In this document: piece after piece, positions 13,351-21,873 of the stretch
Layout of the letters: the number at the start of each line of letters is the position of its first letter
Numbering within the stretch: position 1 is the stretch's first letter
From: an uncultured Eggerthellaceae bacterium
GTDB lineage: Bacteria > Actinomycetota > Coriobacteriia > Coriobacteriales > Eggerthellaceae
NCBI GenBank assembly: GCA_934668515.1
Contig: CAKUNS010000017.1
Location: 1-39,106, forward strand
Length of the DNA: 39,106 nucleotides
Direction: 5' to 3'
The notes under the pieces: generated by a model
What the model saw: only the letters and a program-made list of their open reading frames with translations
Databases searched by the model: none
Told to the model about the DNA's origin: nothing
Translations under genes and position numbers: made by a program

Positions 13351-15984
13351 CTATTTGCGGCCGAAGAGGCGCGAGAGGAAGCCGAAGTGCTTCTTTTTGG
13401 GAATGGGCACGATCTGTGGCTTCTGGTCGATGAAGCTGGGCGTCTTCGGGGGAACCGAGGACGCGGGTGCGAAGATCGTGGGGCCGTCTTCGGTGTCGAC
13501 GGGTTGCGCCTTGGGGGTCTGAGCGGCGGTGGCAGGAGCGGGAGCCGGGGTGGGCTCGGGTTCGATAGGCGTTGCTTTGACGGCGACGGGTTCAGGTGCA
13601 GGCGTCGTCGACTGAGTGGCTGCGGCGACAGATTCCGCTGCGGGTTCCGAGCTGAATTCAGGACCAGGCTCTGCGGCTTCTTGAGCGACATGCTCGTGCT
13701 GCTTGGCCTTGTTCGCCATGCGTATCGCAGCGTCGATGGCTGCGTCTTTCTGACGTCGCGCAGCTTCTTGGATCTCGAAGACCTGTGAGTCGAAGTATTC
13801 GTCGCCGTTTTCGCTGCAAACGCCCACGCACGTTCCGAGCGGCGTGTACGTACCGTCGGGGAGCAGCTCGCGCAGCTTGGCAGTGTCCTTCAGGGACGTA
13901 TGGATGTAGTCCAGGATGCGCATGCGGATGTCGTCGTTGAAAATCGGCCAGGCGATTTCCACGCGCTTGCTCATGTTGCGCGTCATGAGATCGGCACTGG
14001 ACAGGTACATCTTGACATCGTCGCCGGCACCGAAGCAGTAGATGCGGCTGTGCTCAAGCAGCTTGCCAACGATCGAGTACACGTGAACGTTCTCGGTGTA
14101 GCCCTTCACCTGCGGGATCAGGCAGCAGATGCCGCGAACCAGCATAGTGACGGGAACGCCCGCCTGCGACGCCTCGGCGATCTTGCGGATGATCTTGGTG
14201 TCGGTGACCGAGTTGGTTTTCAGGAAGACGCCGCATGGCTTGCCCTCGCGCGCCTTCGCCATTTCCTGGTCAAGCAGCTCGATGATCCTTGGCTCGATCT
14301 GAAGCGGGGCAACCTGCAGGTACTCGTAGTTGTCCGAGATGTTCTCGAGCGCCATGTTGCGGAAGAACTCAACGGCGTCGCGACCGAAGCCCTTATCGGT
14401 GGTGATGAAGGACAAGTCGGTGTAGAGCTTGGCGGTTTTCTCGTTGTAATTGCCTGTGCCCAGCTGCGTGATGTACTGGACGCCATCGGCGGTCTGGCGC
14501 GTGATGCAGCAGATCTTGGAATGGACCTTGTAATACTCGAATCCGTAGATGACGTTGCAGCCGGCTTCCTCGAACCGCTGCGACCACTCGATGTTGTTCG
14601 CCTCGTCGAAGCGTGCGCGCAGCTCGAACAGGGCGGTGACTTCCTTGCCGTTCTCGGCGGCGGCGATAAGCGCCTCGGCGAGATGCGACTGGCGGGCCAA
14701 GCGGTACAAGGTGATCTTGATGGAGATGACCGACGGGTCGGTTGACGCCTCTTTAAGAAGCTGAACGAATGGGTCCATGCTCTCGTAGGGGTACATCAGC
14801 AGGGTTTCGTGCTCGGCGACCTGGTCGATGATGGGCCTGTTGCGGTCGAGGCACGACGGCCACTGCGGCGTGAACGCAGGGTCGGCCAGCTTCAGGCGCT
14901 TCCTCTCGGGGATATTGTCGCCTAAGCCCCAAGTATACCCAAGGTCAAGCGGCACGGTAGTTTCGAACACCTGATAGCGTTGAAGGTTCAGGCGCTTGAG
15001 CAGCAGCTTTTCCATGACGGGCGACAGGGGCGACTCGCATTCCAGGCGCACGGGGGCCAGGCGCGTGCGCTGGCGCAGGAGGTGCTTCATGCTCTCGCGG
15101 TAGTCCTCGTCGGCACCGTCTTCCATGCGCGTGGTGTCAAGGTCGGCGTTGCGCGTGACGCAGATGACGTTCACGTGCTTGATGTTGTACATCGAGAAGA
15201 CGTCCTGGGCGAACATCTCGATGACGTGCTCGAGTAAGACGAACTCGAAGCCCTTGCCAGGCACCTGGATGACGCGCTTGCATTGGTGGGGCAGGGGAAT
15301 GAGGCCCAAAACCACGCCGTCGGCGCCCTTCTCCTTTTTCTTTTTCTTCTTTTTCTTGACGTCGGCTTCCTTGGCGTCGTTGTTTTCGACGGCAAGGTCC
15401 TCGTCAAGGCGCACGAGAATGTATATCTTCCCGTTCTCAAGGTGTGGGAAGGGGTGGCGTGCGTTGATGATCTGCGGCGACAGGAAGGGCTCGATGTTGT
15501 CGCGCATGTAGTCGGCGAGGAAATCGCGCTGCTCGTCCGTTAGGTCGGCGGGGCGCAGGTGGCTGACGCCTTCGGCGGCAAGCTTCAGGCGAAGCTCCTC
15601 GTAATTGCTTTCATACAGGGGGTACAGCTCGTGGCAGCGGCGGTAAATGGCAAGCAGCTGCTCTTCGGGCGTCATGTTGGTTTTCGAATCGCGAACCGGC
15701 GGCTCGATGTAGGACAGGTCGGTAAGGCTGCCGACGCGAACCATGAAGAACTCCTGCAGGTTGCTCCAGAAAATGGAGATGAAGTTCAAGCGCGCCAGAA
15801 GGGGAACCGAGGGGTCGGCGCCTTGGTCAAGAACGCGCTGGTTGAACGTGAGCCACGAAAGCTCGCGATTCTGCATGAAATTGGTGTCGCCCTGGGCGTT
15901 GCTTTTGGCAAGATCCTCGCTGAATTCGTTTTCCTGCGCATCGAGGAGGCCCAATCCGGTCTTGTCGGTGGTTGCATCATCCAT
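13351..15984 (-). CDS. ppk1: Polyphosphate kinase 1 with lysine tract and C-terminal extension
   Basis: Reversibly transfers the ATP gamma-phosphate onto polyphosphate chains. The 877-residue chain keeps N-terminal NRELSWL-xFN, the phospho-accepting His488 (VHSK) and His645 (EHSR), 157 residues apart as in E. coli PPK1 H435/H592. Two oddities stand out. Eight consecutive lysines (K210-K217) lie in an acidic insertion of the head region. After about residue 765 a 100-residue Pro/Ala-rich extension ends in a basic, amphipathic tip (...FGFLSRLFGRK). The ATG at 15984 follows AAGGAG. ppx is 151 bases upstream on the same strand, so the two may be cotranscribed. Core function is firm; the roles of the extras are unknown. 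Confidence 0.96.
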   Translation of the reverse strand: MDDATTDKTGLGLLDAQENEFSEDLAKSNAQGDTNFMQNRELSWLTFNQRVLDQGADPSVPLLARLNFISIFWSNLQEFFMVRVGSLTDLSYIEPPVRDSKTNMTPEEQLLAIYRRCHELYPLYESNYEELRLKLAAEGVSHLRPADLTDEQRDFLADYMRDNIEPFLSPQIINARHPFPHLENGKIYILVRLDEDLAVENNDAKEADVKKKKKKKKEKGADGVVLGLIPLPHQCKRVIQVPGKGFEFVLLEHVIEMFAQDVFSMYNIKHVNVICVTRNADLDTTRMEDGADEDYRESMKHLLRQRTRLAPVRLECESPLSPVMEKLLLKRLNLQRYQVFETTVPLDLGYTWGLGDNIPERKRLKLADPAFTPQWPSCLDRNRPIIDQVAEHETLLMYPYESMDPFVQLLKEASTDPSVISIKITLYRLARQSHLAEALIAAAENGKEVTALFELRARFDEANNIEWSQRFEEAGCNVIYGFEYYKVHSKICCITRQTADGVQYITQLGTGNYNEKTAKLYTDLSFITTDKGFGRDAVEFFRNMALENISDNYEYLQVAPLQIEPRIIELLDQEMAKAREGKPCGVFLKTNSVTDTKIIRKIAEASQAGVPVTMLVRGICCLIPQVKGYTENVHVYSIVGKLLEHSRIYCFGAGDDVKMYLSSADLMTRNMSKRVEIAWPIFNDDIRMRILDYIHTSLKDTAKLRELLPDGTYTPLGTCVGVCSENGDEYFDSQVFEIQEAARRQKDAAIDAAIRMANKAKQHEHVAQEAAEPGPEFSSEPAAESVAAATQSTTPAPEPVAVKATPIEPEPTPAPAPATAAQTPKAQPVDTEDGPTIFAPASSVPPKTPSFIDQKPQIVPIPKKKHFGFLSRLFGRK

Positions 15985-16135
15985 GGCGGTCTCCTTCGTT
16001 CGATGATTTCGGCGGCCGAAAATGGCGATCGCCGTACTTTTATTTTAGCGCAATAACGTGCTTTCGCAGGCGCCTTCGGAGCGCTTCAAGCTGTGTTGGG
16101 ATTCTTTTTACGGGACGCTTACCCGACAGTGTGCA

Positions 16136-17083
16136 TTAAGCCTCAGGATCGGCCACTTCGGCTTCAAGCATGCGTGTGATCAGGTAGCCCTCGCGGATGC
16201 CGCATTTGCACACGCGAAGCGACGATGCGCCCAAACGATGCATGACCTCCGACAGGATGGTGCAGCCGGGCGTAAGCGTGTGGATTCGCTCGGGGGCCGC
16301 CGCGATGGCTTGTCTCGCATAGGCGCTGGGGTCTTCGACGCATTTCTTCAGAAGAGCGTCAACGTCGGTTGGCAGGATGATCTTGGGGCGAACGCGGTCC
16401 TCGCTTTCGACGGCCATCATCTTCGCGGCCGCGCGCACGCTGCCGCCGATGCCGTACAGCGTTTGCGCCTGATAGTCGTCGGGGTTCAGCACGGTGCGCA
16501 TCTTGTCCTCGAACGACTCGCGGATCGTCAGCATCTCTTCTTCGGTGGGCAGGATGTTCTTGACGTAGCCGGTGAAGGAGCACAGCGAACCTTGGGGGAC
16601 GCTTCGAAAGATCTGCGGCTGGCCGTCGTTGATCAGGGTGAGCTCGGTGGAGCCGCCGCCGATGTCGACGGTCACCCCGTTTTTGATGAGTGTTTCGCTG
16701 CTGGCGCCGGCAAAGCCTAGAAGCGCCTCGTCTTCGCCTGAGATCAGGTTGATCTTGCAGCCGGCGCCTTTTTCGATTGCCTCGATGGCTTCGGCGCTGT
16801 TTTGGGCGTTCCTCAGAACAGCCGTCGCGAACACGTCGATGCGCTTGCATTTGAAATACGAGGCATGCTTCAAATGGGACTTGATGGTGGAGGTGGCCTT
16901 CTTGATGCCGGCAGGGGTGAAGACGCCCTCCGAAACGTAGGCGGCAAGTCCGGCCATCACCTTGTCGTTGGCGAGGCTCGAGAAATCACTGCGTCGATAC
17001 GCCTTTTGATTGTCGTTCGGAATGGAATAAACGACTAAGCGGATCGAGTTCGAGCCGACGTCGATGACAGCGTAATTGGCCAT
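16136..17083 (-). CDS. ppx: Exopolyphosphatase (Ppx/GppA family)
   Basis: Predicted to remove terminal phosphate from polyphosphate (or pppGpp, as GppA does; the two are hard to separate by sequence). The 315-residue protein has the actin-like ATPase-fold motifs: N-terminal AVIDVGSNSIRLVVY (residues about 4-18), a central ISGEDEA loop and VDIGGGSTELTL, the phosphate-binding Gly-rich loop. It is the short two-domain form without the extended C-terminal HD-like domains of E. coli Ppx. ATG 17083 follows AAGGATTCTC; an upstream Met adds ten residues. Its position between ppk1 and the PAP gene supports a polyP role. Confidence 0.92.
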   Translation of the reverse strand: MANYAVIDVGSNSIRLVVYSIPNDNQKAYRRSDFSSLANDKVMAGLAAYVSEGVFTPAGIKKATSTIKSHLKHASYFKCKRIDVFATAVLRNAQNSAEAIEAIEKGAGCKINLISGEDEALLGFAGASSETLIKNGVTVDIGGGSTELTLINDGQPQIFRSVPQGSLCSFTGYVKNILPTEEEMLTIRESFEDKMRTVLNPDDYQAQTLYGIGGSVRAAAKMMAVESEDRVRPKIILPTDVDALLKKCVEDPSAYARQAIAAAPERIHTLTPGCTILSEVMHRLGASSLRVCKCGIREGYLITRMLEAEVADPEA

Positions 17084-17256
17084 GAGAATCCTTCGGATGC
17101 GTTGCTTTGACAATTCGTTTTCATTGTAGGCAAGCGCCGTTGCGCGTTGGTGTTGAGGCGATGGGTTTCCGCGTTTGGCGGGATTTCGTCGTATCGCCGA
17201 CGGCGTTTACGGGCGCCTTACAAACGAAACGATGCTGCGTTAATCCGCATGGGCGG

Positions 17257-17265
17257 TGGTATGAT
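17257..17265 (+). promoter_or_regulatory. Extended -10 promoter for the polyP:AMP phosphotransferase gene
   Basis: TGGTATGAT is an extended -10 element (TGN plus TATGAT) 30 bases before the start codon. No good -35 is visible, as is usual for extended -10 promoters. It lies in the 211-base gap between two divergently transcribed genes. Confidence 0.5.
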
Positions 17266-17294
17266 CGGGGAAATGCTGATGGAAAGGGGCGCGT

Positions 17295-19052
17295 ATGCTT
17301 GAGACCGTCGACTTCAACGTCGAACCGCTTTCGAAAGAGGATTACAAACCGACCTACGATGAGCTTATGCAGAAGCTCATCCTTTTGCAACAGCGGGTGC
17401 GCCAGGAAGGCAAACCCGGTGTTGTCGTCTTGTTCGAAGGCTGGGGCGGTGCCGGTAAGGGCAGCCGCATTTCCGACCTTATGTACAACCTCGATGCGCG
17501 CGCCACAACCGTTCACGTCACCAAAGACATCGATGAAGAGGGCCTGAAGAAGTTCGCGGGCCGTAAGTACGGCGTCACCGGCTTCTACCCCGACATGAGC
17601 GAGTTCTGGGAGGCGCTTGGCGAGCGCGGTTCCACCACTATTTTCGATCGCGGCTGGTACACCACGGCAGTCGAGCGTGACCTGTTCGATACCTACGGCA
17701 GCAAGATCAGCGAGTCCGAGGCCAAAGAGCTCGAGGCTGCTCTGGCGAAGAGCGGCGACTCCGCTGCCAACGCGCGCGGCGACCTCCAGAACGACGTGTT
17801 GGGAAACTATCGTCAATACGCGTACAACTTCGAGCGCATGCTCGTGGCCGACGGCTACGTCGTGGTGAAATTCTTCGTCCATGTCACCGAGGAGATGCGC
17901 GAGAAGCGCATTCAAAAGCTCTATGACGACCCTTCAACTCGTTGGCGCGTCAGCGAGTTCAAGTACCGCCACACTAAGGATTACAAGCGCGAGTACGTGG
18001 TTTACGATCGTTTGCTAGAGGGCTCGAACTTCGATTTCGCGCCTTGGACGCTGGTCAACGGCGAAGACAAACGTCGCGCGAACCTCCTTATTGCCCAAAC
18101 GCTGGTCGACGCCATTGAGCGCGCGCTCGATCAGGTCCCCGATGCTGCAGCAGAAGCCGCCGCGAAGGCGGCGCTGAAGAACTCGGCAAGTCAGATGATG
18201 CCCGAAGGCGAAGGGCGGGCTGCCGAAGAGCAGCAACCCGATGCCGACGCCGTGCGCGTTCAAGCCGAGGCCATGGCGAAGGAGCAGCAAAGCCTTGCTC
18301 CCAAGTCCTCCAAGTTCATCATCATGGCGGGCTACCCGCAGATCGACCACGACTCCCCGAAGCCGTCGCTTGATGAGGAAGAGTATCGTGTCGCTCTGAA
18401 GCGCGAGCAGAAACGTCTGGCCCAGCTTGAGAACGAGATGTATCAGAAGCGCGTGCCCCTTATCCTGATGTTCGAGGGGTGGGACGCAGCGGGCAAGGGC
18501 GGTGCCATCAAGCGCGTGGCCCAAGCGCTCGACGCCCGCGCTTACACGATTTTCCCAAGCCCGGCTCCCACCAAGCCCGAGCTTGCGCATCCTCACCTGT
18601 GGCGTTACTGGACGCGTCTGCCGAAGGCCGGCCATGTCGGCATCTACGACCGCAGCTGGTACGGCCGCGTGCTGGTCGAGCGCATCGAGGGCTTTGCCTC
18701 CACCGACGAATGGGCGCGCGCGTACGACGAGATCAACGAGTTCGAGTACGAGCTTGTGCAGTGGGGCGCCCTTCTGCTGAAGTTCTGGGTGGACGTCACG
18801 CCCGATGAGCAACTTGCCCGTTTCAAGTCGCGCGAGGCAGACCCCGCACGCCAGTGGAAGATCACCGATGAGGATTGGCGCAACCGCGACAAGTACCCTC
18901 AGTACAAGGCTGCCGTCAACGACATGTTCCGCTTGACGTCGACCACGTATGCGCCGTGGGTGTTGCTTGACAGCAACGACAAGCTCTATGCGCGCGTCAA
19001 GGTTCTGCAAACGGTCAACGATGCTCTTGAGGCAAGGCTGCGCGACAAGTAA
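17295..19052 (+). CDS. pap: Polyphosphate:AMP phosphotransferase (two-domain PPK2, class II)
   Basis: Predicted to phosphorylate AMP to ADP using polyphosphate. The 585-residue protein contains two PPK2 (P-loop kinase) domains. The first has EGWGGAGKG (48-56) and FDRGWY; the second has EGWDAAGKGG (394-403) and YDRSWYGR. In characterised two-domain PPK2 proteins the C-terminal copy is active, and here too it keeps the canonical DAAGKG and DRSWYGR motifs while the first copy diverges. A Glu/Ala-rich linker lies between them. ATG 17295 follows GGAAAGGGG. Divergent from ppk1/ppx, it completes a synthesis, breakdown and use set for polyP. Confidence 0.93.
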   Translation: MLETVDFNVEPLSKEDYKPTYDELMQKLILLQQRVRQEGKPGVVVLFEGWGGAGKGSRISDLMYNLDARATTVHVTKDIDEEGLKKFAGRKYGVTGFYPDMSEFWEALGERGSTTIFDRGWYTTAVERDLFDTYGSKISESEAKELEAALAKSGDSAANARGDLQNDVLGNYRQYAYNFERMLVADGYVVVKFFVHVTEEMREKRIQKLYDDPSTRWRVSEFKYRHTKDYKREYVVYDRLLEGSNFDFAPWTLVNGEDKRRANLLIAQTLVDAIERALDQVPDAAAEAAAKAALKNSASQMMPEGEGRAAEEQQPDADAVRVQAEAMAKEQQSLAPKSSKFIIMAGYPQIDHDSPKPSLDEEEYRVALKREQKRLAQLENEMYQKRVPLILMFEGWDAAGKGGAIKRVAQALDARAYTIFPSPAPTKPELAHPHLWRYWTRLPKAGHVGIYDRSWYGRVLVERIEGFASTDEWARAYDEINEFEYELVQWGALLLKFWVDVTPDEQLARFKSREADPARQWKITDEDWRNRDKYPQYKAAVNDMFRLTSTTYAPWVLLDSNDKLYARVKVLQTVNDALEARLRDK

Positions 19053-19112
19053 GCCCCACGCTTCGCGACCGCGTTCGCACGTGTCGGCGATGTTCTATGG
19101 AGGAGGAAGGCG

Positions 19113-19235
19113 ATGGAGAATATGGTGTTCGGGATCATCCCCATGGACATGTTCTGGATCGTTCCCGCCATCATGGTGTGCGTAATCGTGTTTTTTGTGG
19201 CAAAAGGCTTCATCGACGAGATGAAGAGGAAATGA
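19113..19235 (+). CDS. Small single-pass membrane protein (40 aa)
   Basis: A 40-residue open frame begins MENMVFGIIPMDMFWIV and has one hydrophobic segment (about residues 5-30) followed by a charged tail ending EMKRK. The ribosome site GGAGGAGGAAGG directly upstream is the strongest in the neighbourhood, and a good terminator follows 26 bases after the stop, so it looks like a genuine small gene. It may be cotranscribed with the upstream PPK2 gene 60 bases away. By the positive-inside rule the C-terminus would be cytoplasmic. Function unknown. Confidence 0.75.
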   Translation: MENMVFGIIPMDMFWIVPAIMVCVIVFFVAKGFIDEMKRK

Positions 19236-19260
19236 CCTGATCGAACAGGTATTCTGATAG

Positions 19261-19292
19261 GCGCCTCCTTTTCGGGAGGCGCTTGTGTTTGT
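19261..19292 (+). terminator. Intrinsic terminator after the small membrane protein
   Basis: GCGCCTCC/GGAGGCGC forms a perfect 8-bp stem with a 6-base loop, followed by TTGTGTTTGTT. Confidence 0.85.
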
Positions 19293-19391
19293 TCGCGGGC
19301 GCGGTTCTTTCGAGCATGCCCCGCTTCTCATTGACGCACCTGTCAAGCGTAGGTGCGGTCGGCGGCATCGACGAATGTGAAAGGACGGGGC

Positions 19392-20264
19392 ATGGCTGGA
19401 AAGCATGGTCGTGGGCGCAACGACTTCGACATGCGCGCTTACTATGGGCAGCCGCGTGCCATGAGCTCGGATTACGCTCGAGAGGGTTACGCGCAGAAGG
19501 CGCAGCGCCGTCGCAAAGGTCGCGCGTGGACGGTCGTGCTGATCGTCTCGCTGGTGGTTCTGGTCATCTCGCTTGCGTCGCTTGGCGCAATCGGTTTCAG
19601 CTACTGGCAAGGTCAGAAAGCCTACGACCGCGTTTCCCAAGCCGCCGATCTCGACGTCACTTCGAGCAACTCTTTCGACCTTGATTCGTCCATGGTCGAT
19701 TGGAACGCCCTTTCGGCAATCAACCCCGACATCGTCGCGTGGGTTTACGTCCCGGGCACCAACATCAACTACCCTGTGGTCAAGGGCAACGACGACAGTT
19801 ATTATCTCACGCACGACTTCGAGGGTTCTGCGGGCGGAATCACCAACAACGGTTGCATCTTCCTGCACTACGATAACGCCAGTGATTTCTCCGACACGGG
19901 CAACTTCATTTTCGGGCACCACCTGAATGACGGCACCATGTTCTCGGCAATTTCCGACGAGAAGTCGGTTGCCGAGCATCGCACGGTGTACCTGTTCACG
20001 CCTACGGTGAACATGAAGCTGCGTTCGTTCTCGCTTGTTCATTGCGGAGCAAACGACCCGCTTTTGCAGACCGAGTTTTCCAGCGTCGCCGCAAAGCGCA
20101 CGTACCTTATGGACATCATCGACAGGTCCACCGTTCAAATGAGCGATGTGCCCGATGTTTCGAAGATCGATCAGTTCTTCGCATTCTCCACGTGCGAGAA
20201 TCAGATATCTAACGGCCGCTATGTGATGTTCTGCGCCGTCGAGAAAGTCGGCAGTGCCGCATAA
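19392..20264 (+). CDS. Sortase, class B-like
   Basis: A membrane-anchored transpeptidase that attaches proteins to peptidoglycan. The 290-residue protein has a basic cytoplasmic N-terminus, one transmembrane segment (about 47-70) and an extracytoplasmic sortase fold. Catalytic residues are His176/177 (FGHHLNDGTMF), Cys268 (FSTCEN) and Arg276 (NGRYVMFC). The HLNDGTMF pattern and length resemble class B. ATG 19392 follows AAGGACGGGG; an upstream in-frame start at 19353 adds 13 residues without a ribosome site. No LPxTG/NPxTN substrate gene is nearby, so its target is unknown and housekeeping use is possible. It precedes purF by 27 bases and may share its transcript. Confidence 0.92.
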   Translation: MAGKHGRGRNDFDMRAYYGQPRAMSSDYAREGYAQKAQRRRKGRAWTVVLIVSLVVLVISLASLGAIGFSYWQGQKAYDRVSQAADLDVTSSNSFDLDSSMVDWNALSAINPDIVAWVYVPGTNINYPVVKGNDDSYYLTHDFEGSAGGITNNGCIFLHYDNASDFSDTGNFIFGHHLNDGTMFSAISDEKSVAEHRTVYLFTPTVNMKLRSFSLVHCGANDPLLQTEFSSVAAKRTYLMDIIDRSTVQMSDVPDVSKIDQFFAFSTCENQISNGRYVMFCAVEKVGSAA

Positions 20265-20291
20265 ACCGTAACTATTAGGGGGATCAATCGA

Positions 20292-21794
20292 ATGAGTGAC
20301 GCGATCGTGCCGGGCGAGCTGCCCGATCATCTCGAAGAGGAGTGCGGCGTTTTCGGCATCTTCGCTCCGGGCGAGGATGTTGCGCGCATGACCTGCTTCG
20401 GCCTTCAGGCCTTGCAACATCGTGGTCAGGAAAGCGCCGGCATCGCTGTCGGCGATGGCGAGTCCATGATCGTCTCGAAGGACCTTGGCCTGGTCACTCA
20501 GGCATTCAACGAGTCCAGCTTGGCGGCGCTCACCGGATACGTTTCCATCGGTCACGTGCGCTACTCCACCAGCAGCTGCTCGGGCGACACCTGGGAAGCT
20601 GCCCAGCCCCATATTTCCGCAATCGATGACATGCTCATCGCCTTGGCTCACAACGGCACGTTGGTGAATACCAACGACCTGCGCGTCAAGACGGTCGAAG
20701 AGGGCATCCAGCTGCGCGCTGGCACCGACAGCGAGATCGCCGCGAAGCTCATCGGCCTGTACACTCAGCAGACCAGCCACATCCGTTCGGGCATCAAGCG
20801 CGCGATGGAGGTCATCGAGGGAGCTTACGCCATGGTTCTTGCTTCGCCGACCGCCTTGTATGCGTTCCGCGACCCCAACGGCATCCGCCCGCTGTGCATT
20901 GGCACGCTTCCTAATAACCGTGGCTGGGTTGTTTCCAGCGAGACTTGTGGTTTGGACATCGTCGGCGCCACGTACCTGCGCGATGTCGAGCCGGGCGAGG
21001 TCATCAAGTTCAGCTTCTCGGGCATGGAAAGCGAACAGGCAATCGAACCGCGTCGTCGCGCTTCCTGCATCTTCGAGTACGTTTACTTCGCACGCCCTGA
21101 CAGCAACATCGACGGTCAGAGCGTTTATCAGGCTCGTCGTAACCTCGGCCGCATCATTGCGCGCGAGGCTCCGGCCGACGCCGATTTGGTTTTGGGCGTT
21201 CCCGATTCGGGCCTGCCCTCCGCGCTTGGCTATGCCGAAGAAAGCGGCATCCCATATTCCGACGGCATCATGAAGAACCGTTACGTCGGACGCACGTTCA
21301 TCCAGCCCACGCAGGCCATGCGCCAGCTGGGTGTTCGCCTGAAGCTCAACCCCTTGTCCTCGGTGCTTTCCGGCAAGCGCCTGGTCGTCATCGACGACTC
21401 GGTCGTTCGCGGCAACACCTCGCGTCAGCTCGTTCAGATGCTTCGCGATGCCGGCGCCGCCGAGGTTCACTTGCGCATCGTTTCGCCCGAGGTCACGTGG
21501 CCCTGCTTCTATGGCATCGACACCGACTCGCGCGAGCAGCTTATCGCGGCCAACATGACCGTGCCCGAGATGTGCGAGTGGATGGGTGCCGATTCGCTGG
21601 CGTTCATCTCGGTTGAGGGTCTTCACGCGGCTGTCCCCGACTGCCGCCACGACGGCTTCTGCGACGCCTGCTTCACGGGCGACTATGCGGTTCCCATCCC
21701 TGCGGCCATGTCGAAGAAGTCGTTCCTCACCAAGCGCGAGCTGTTCGAGGAGTCGTATTCGAAGGGCGAGCAGGGCGACCTTATCATGCCGTAG
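20292..21794 (+). CDS. purF: Amidophosphoribosyltransferase
   Basis: First committed step of purine synthesis: PRPP plus glutamine gives phosphoribosylamine. The 500-residue precursor has a 17-residue propeptide before the N-terminal nucleophile Cys18 (EE-CGVFGI). The glutaminase domain is followed by the phosphoribosyltransferase domain with PRPP loop VVIDDSVVRGNTSRQ. Cysteines in ASCIFEYVY, TWPCFYG and CRHDGFCDAC match the four [4Fe-4S] ligands of the oxygen-sensitive B. subtilis-type enzyme, in keeping with an anaerobic host. The ribosome site is AGGGGGATC. purM follows after 79 bases. Confidence 0.97.
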   Translation: MSDAIVPGELPDHLEEECGVFGIFAPGEDVARMTCFGLQALQHRGQESAGIAVGDGESMIVSKDLGLVTQAFNESSLAALTGYVSIGHVRYSTSSCSGDTWEAAQPHISAIDDMLIALAHNGTLVNTNDLRVKTVEEGIQLRAGTDSEIAAKLIGLYTQQTSHIRSGIKRAMEVIEGAYAMVLASPTALYAFRDPNGIRPLCIGTLPNNRGWVVSSETCGLDIVGATYLRDVEPGEVIKFSFSGMESEQAIEPRRRASCIFEYVYFARPDSNIDGQSVYQARRNLGRIIAREAPADADLVLGVPDSGLPSALGYAEESGIPYSDGIMKNRYVGRTFIQPTQAMRQLGVRLKLNPLSSVLSGKRLVVIDDSVVRGNTSRQLVQMLRDAGAAEVHLRIVSPEVTWPCFYGIDTDSREQLIAANMTVPEMCEWMGADSLAFISVEGLHAAVPDCRHDGFCDACFTGDYAVPIPAAMSKKSFLTKRELFEESYSKGEQGDLIMP

Positions 21795-21816
21795 GCAGCG
21801 CGCCTTTCCAGCGTGA

Positions 21817-21849
21817 TACAATTCCGATAACCCAGACGGGCATATGCCC
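21817..21849 (+). promoter_or_regulatory. Possible purM control region: -10-like box and palindrome
   Basis: The purF-purM gap holds TACAAT (21817-21822), a good -10 without a clear -35, and the perfect 12-bp palindrome GGGCATATGCCC (21838-21849) just downstream. The palindrome could be an operator at the start of a purM transcript. Purely suggestive. Confidence 0.3.
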
Positions 21850-21873
21850 AAGCTGACATTCCAAGGAGACATC

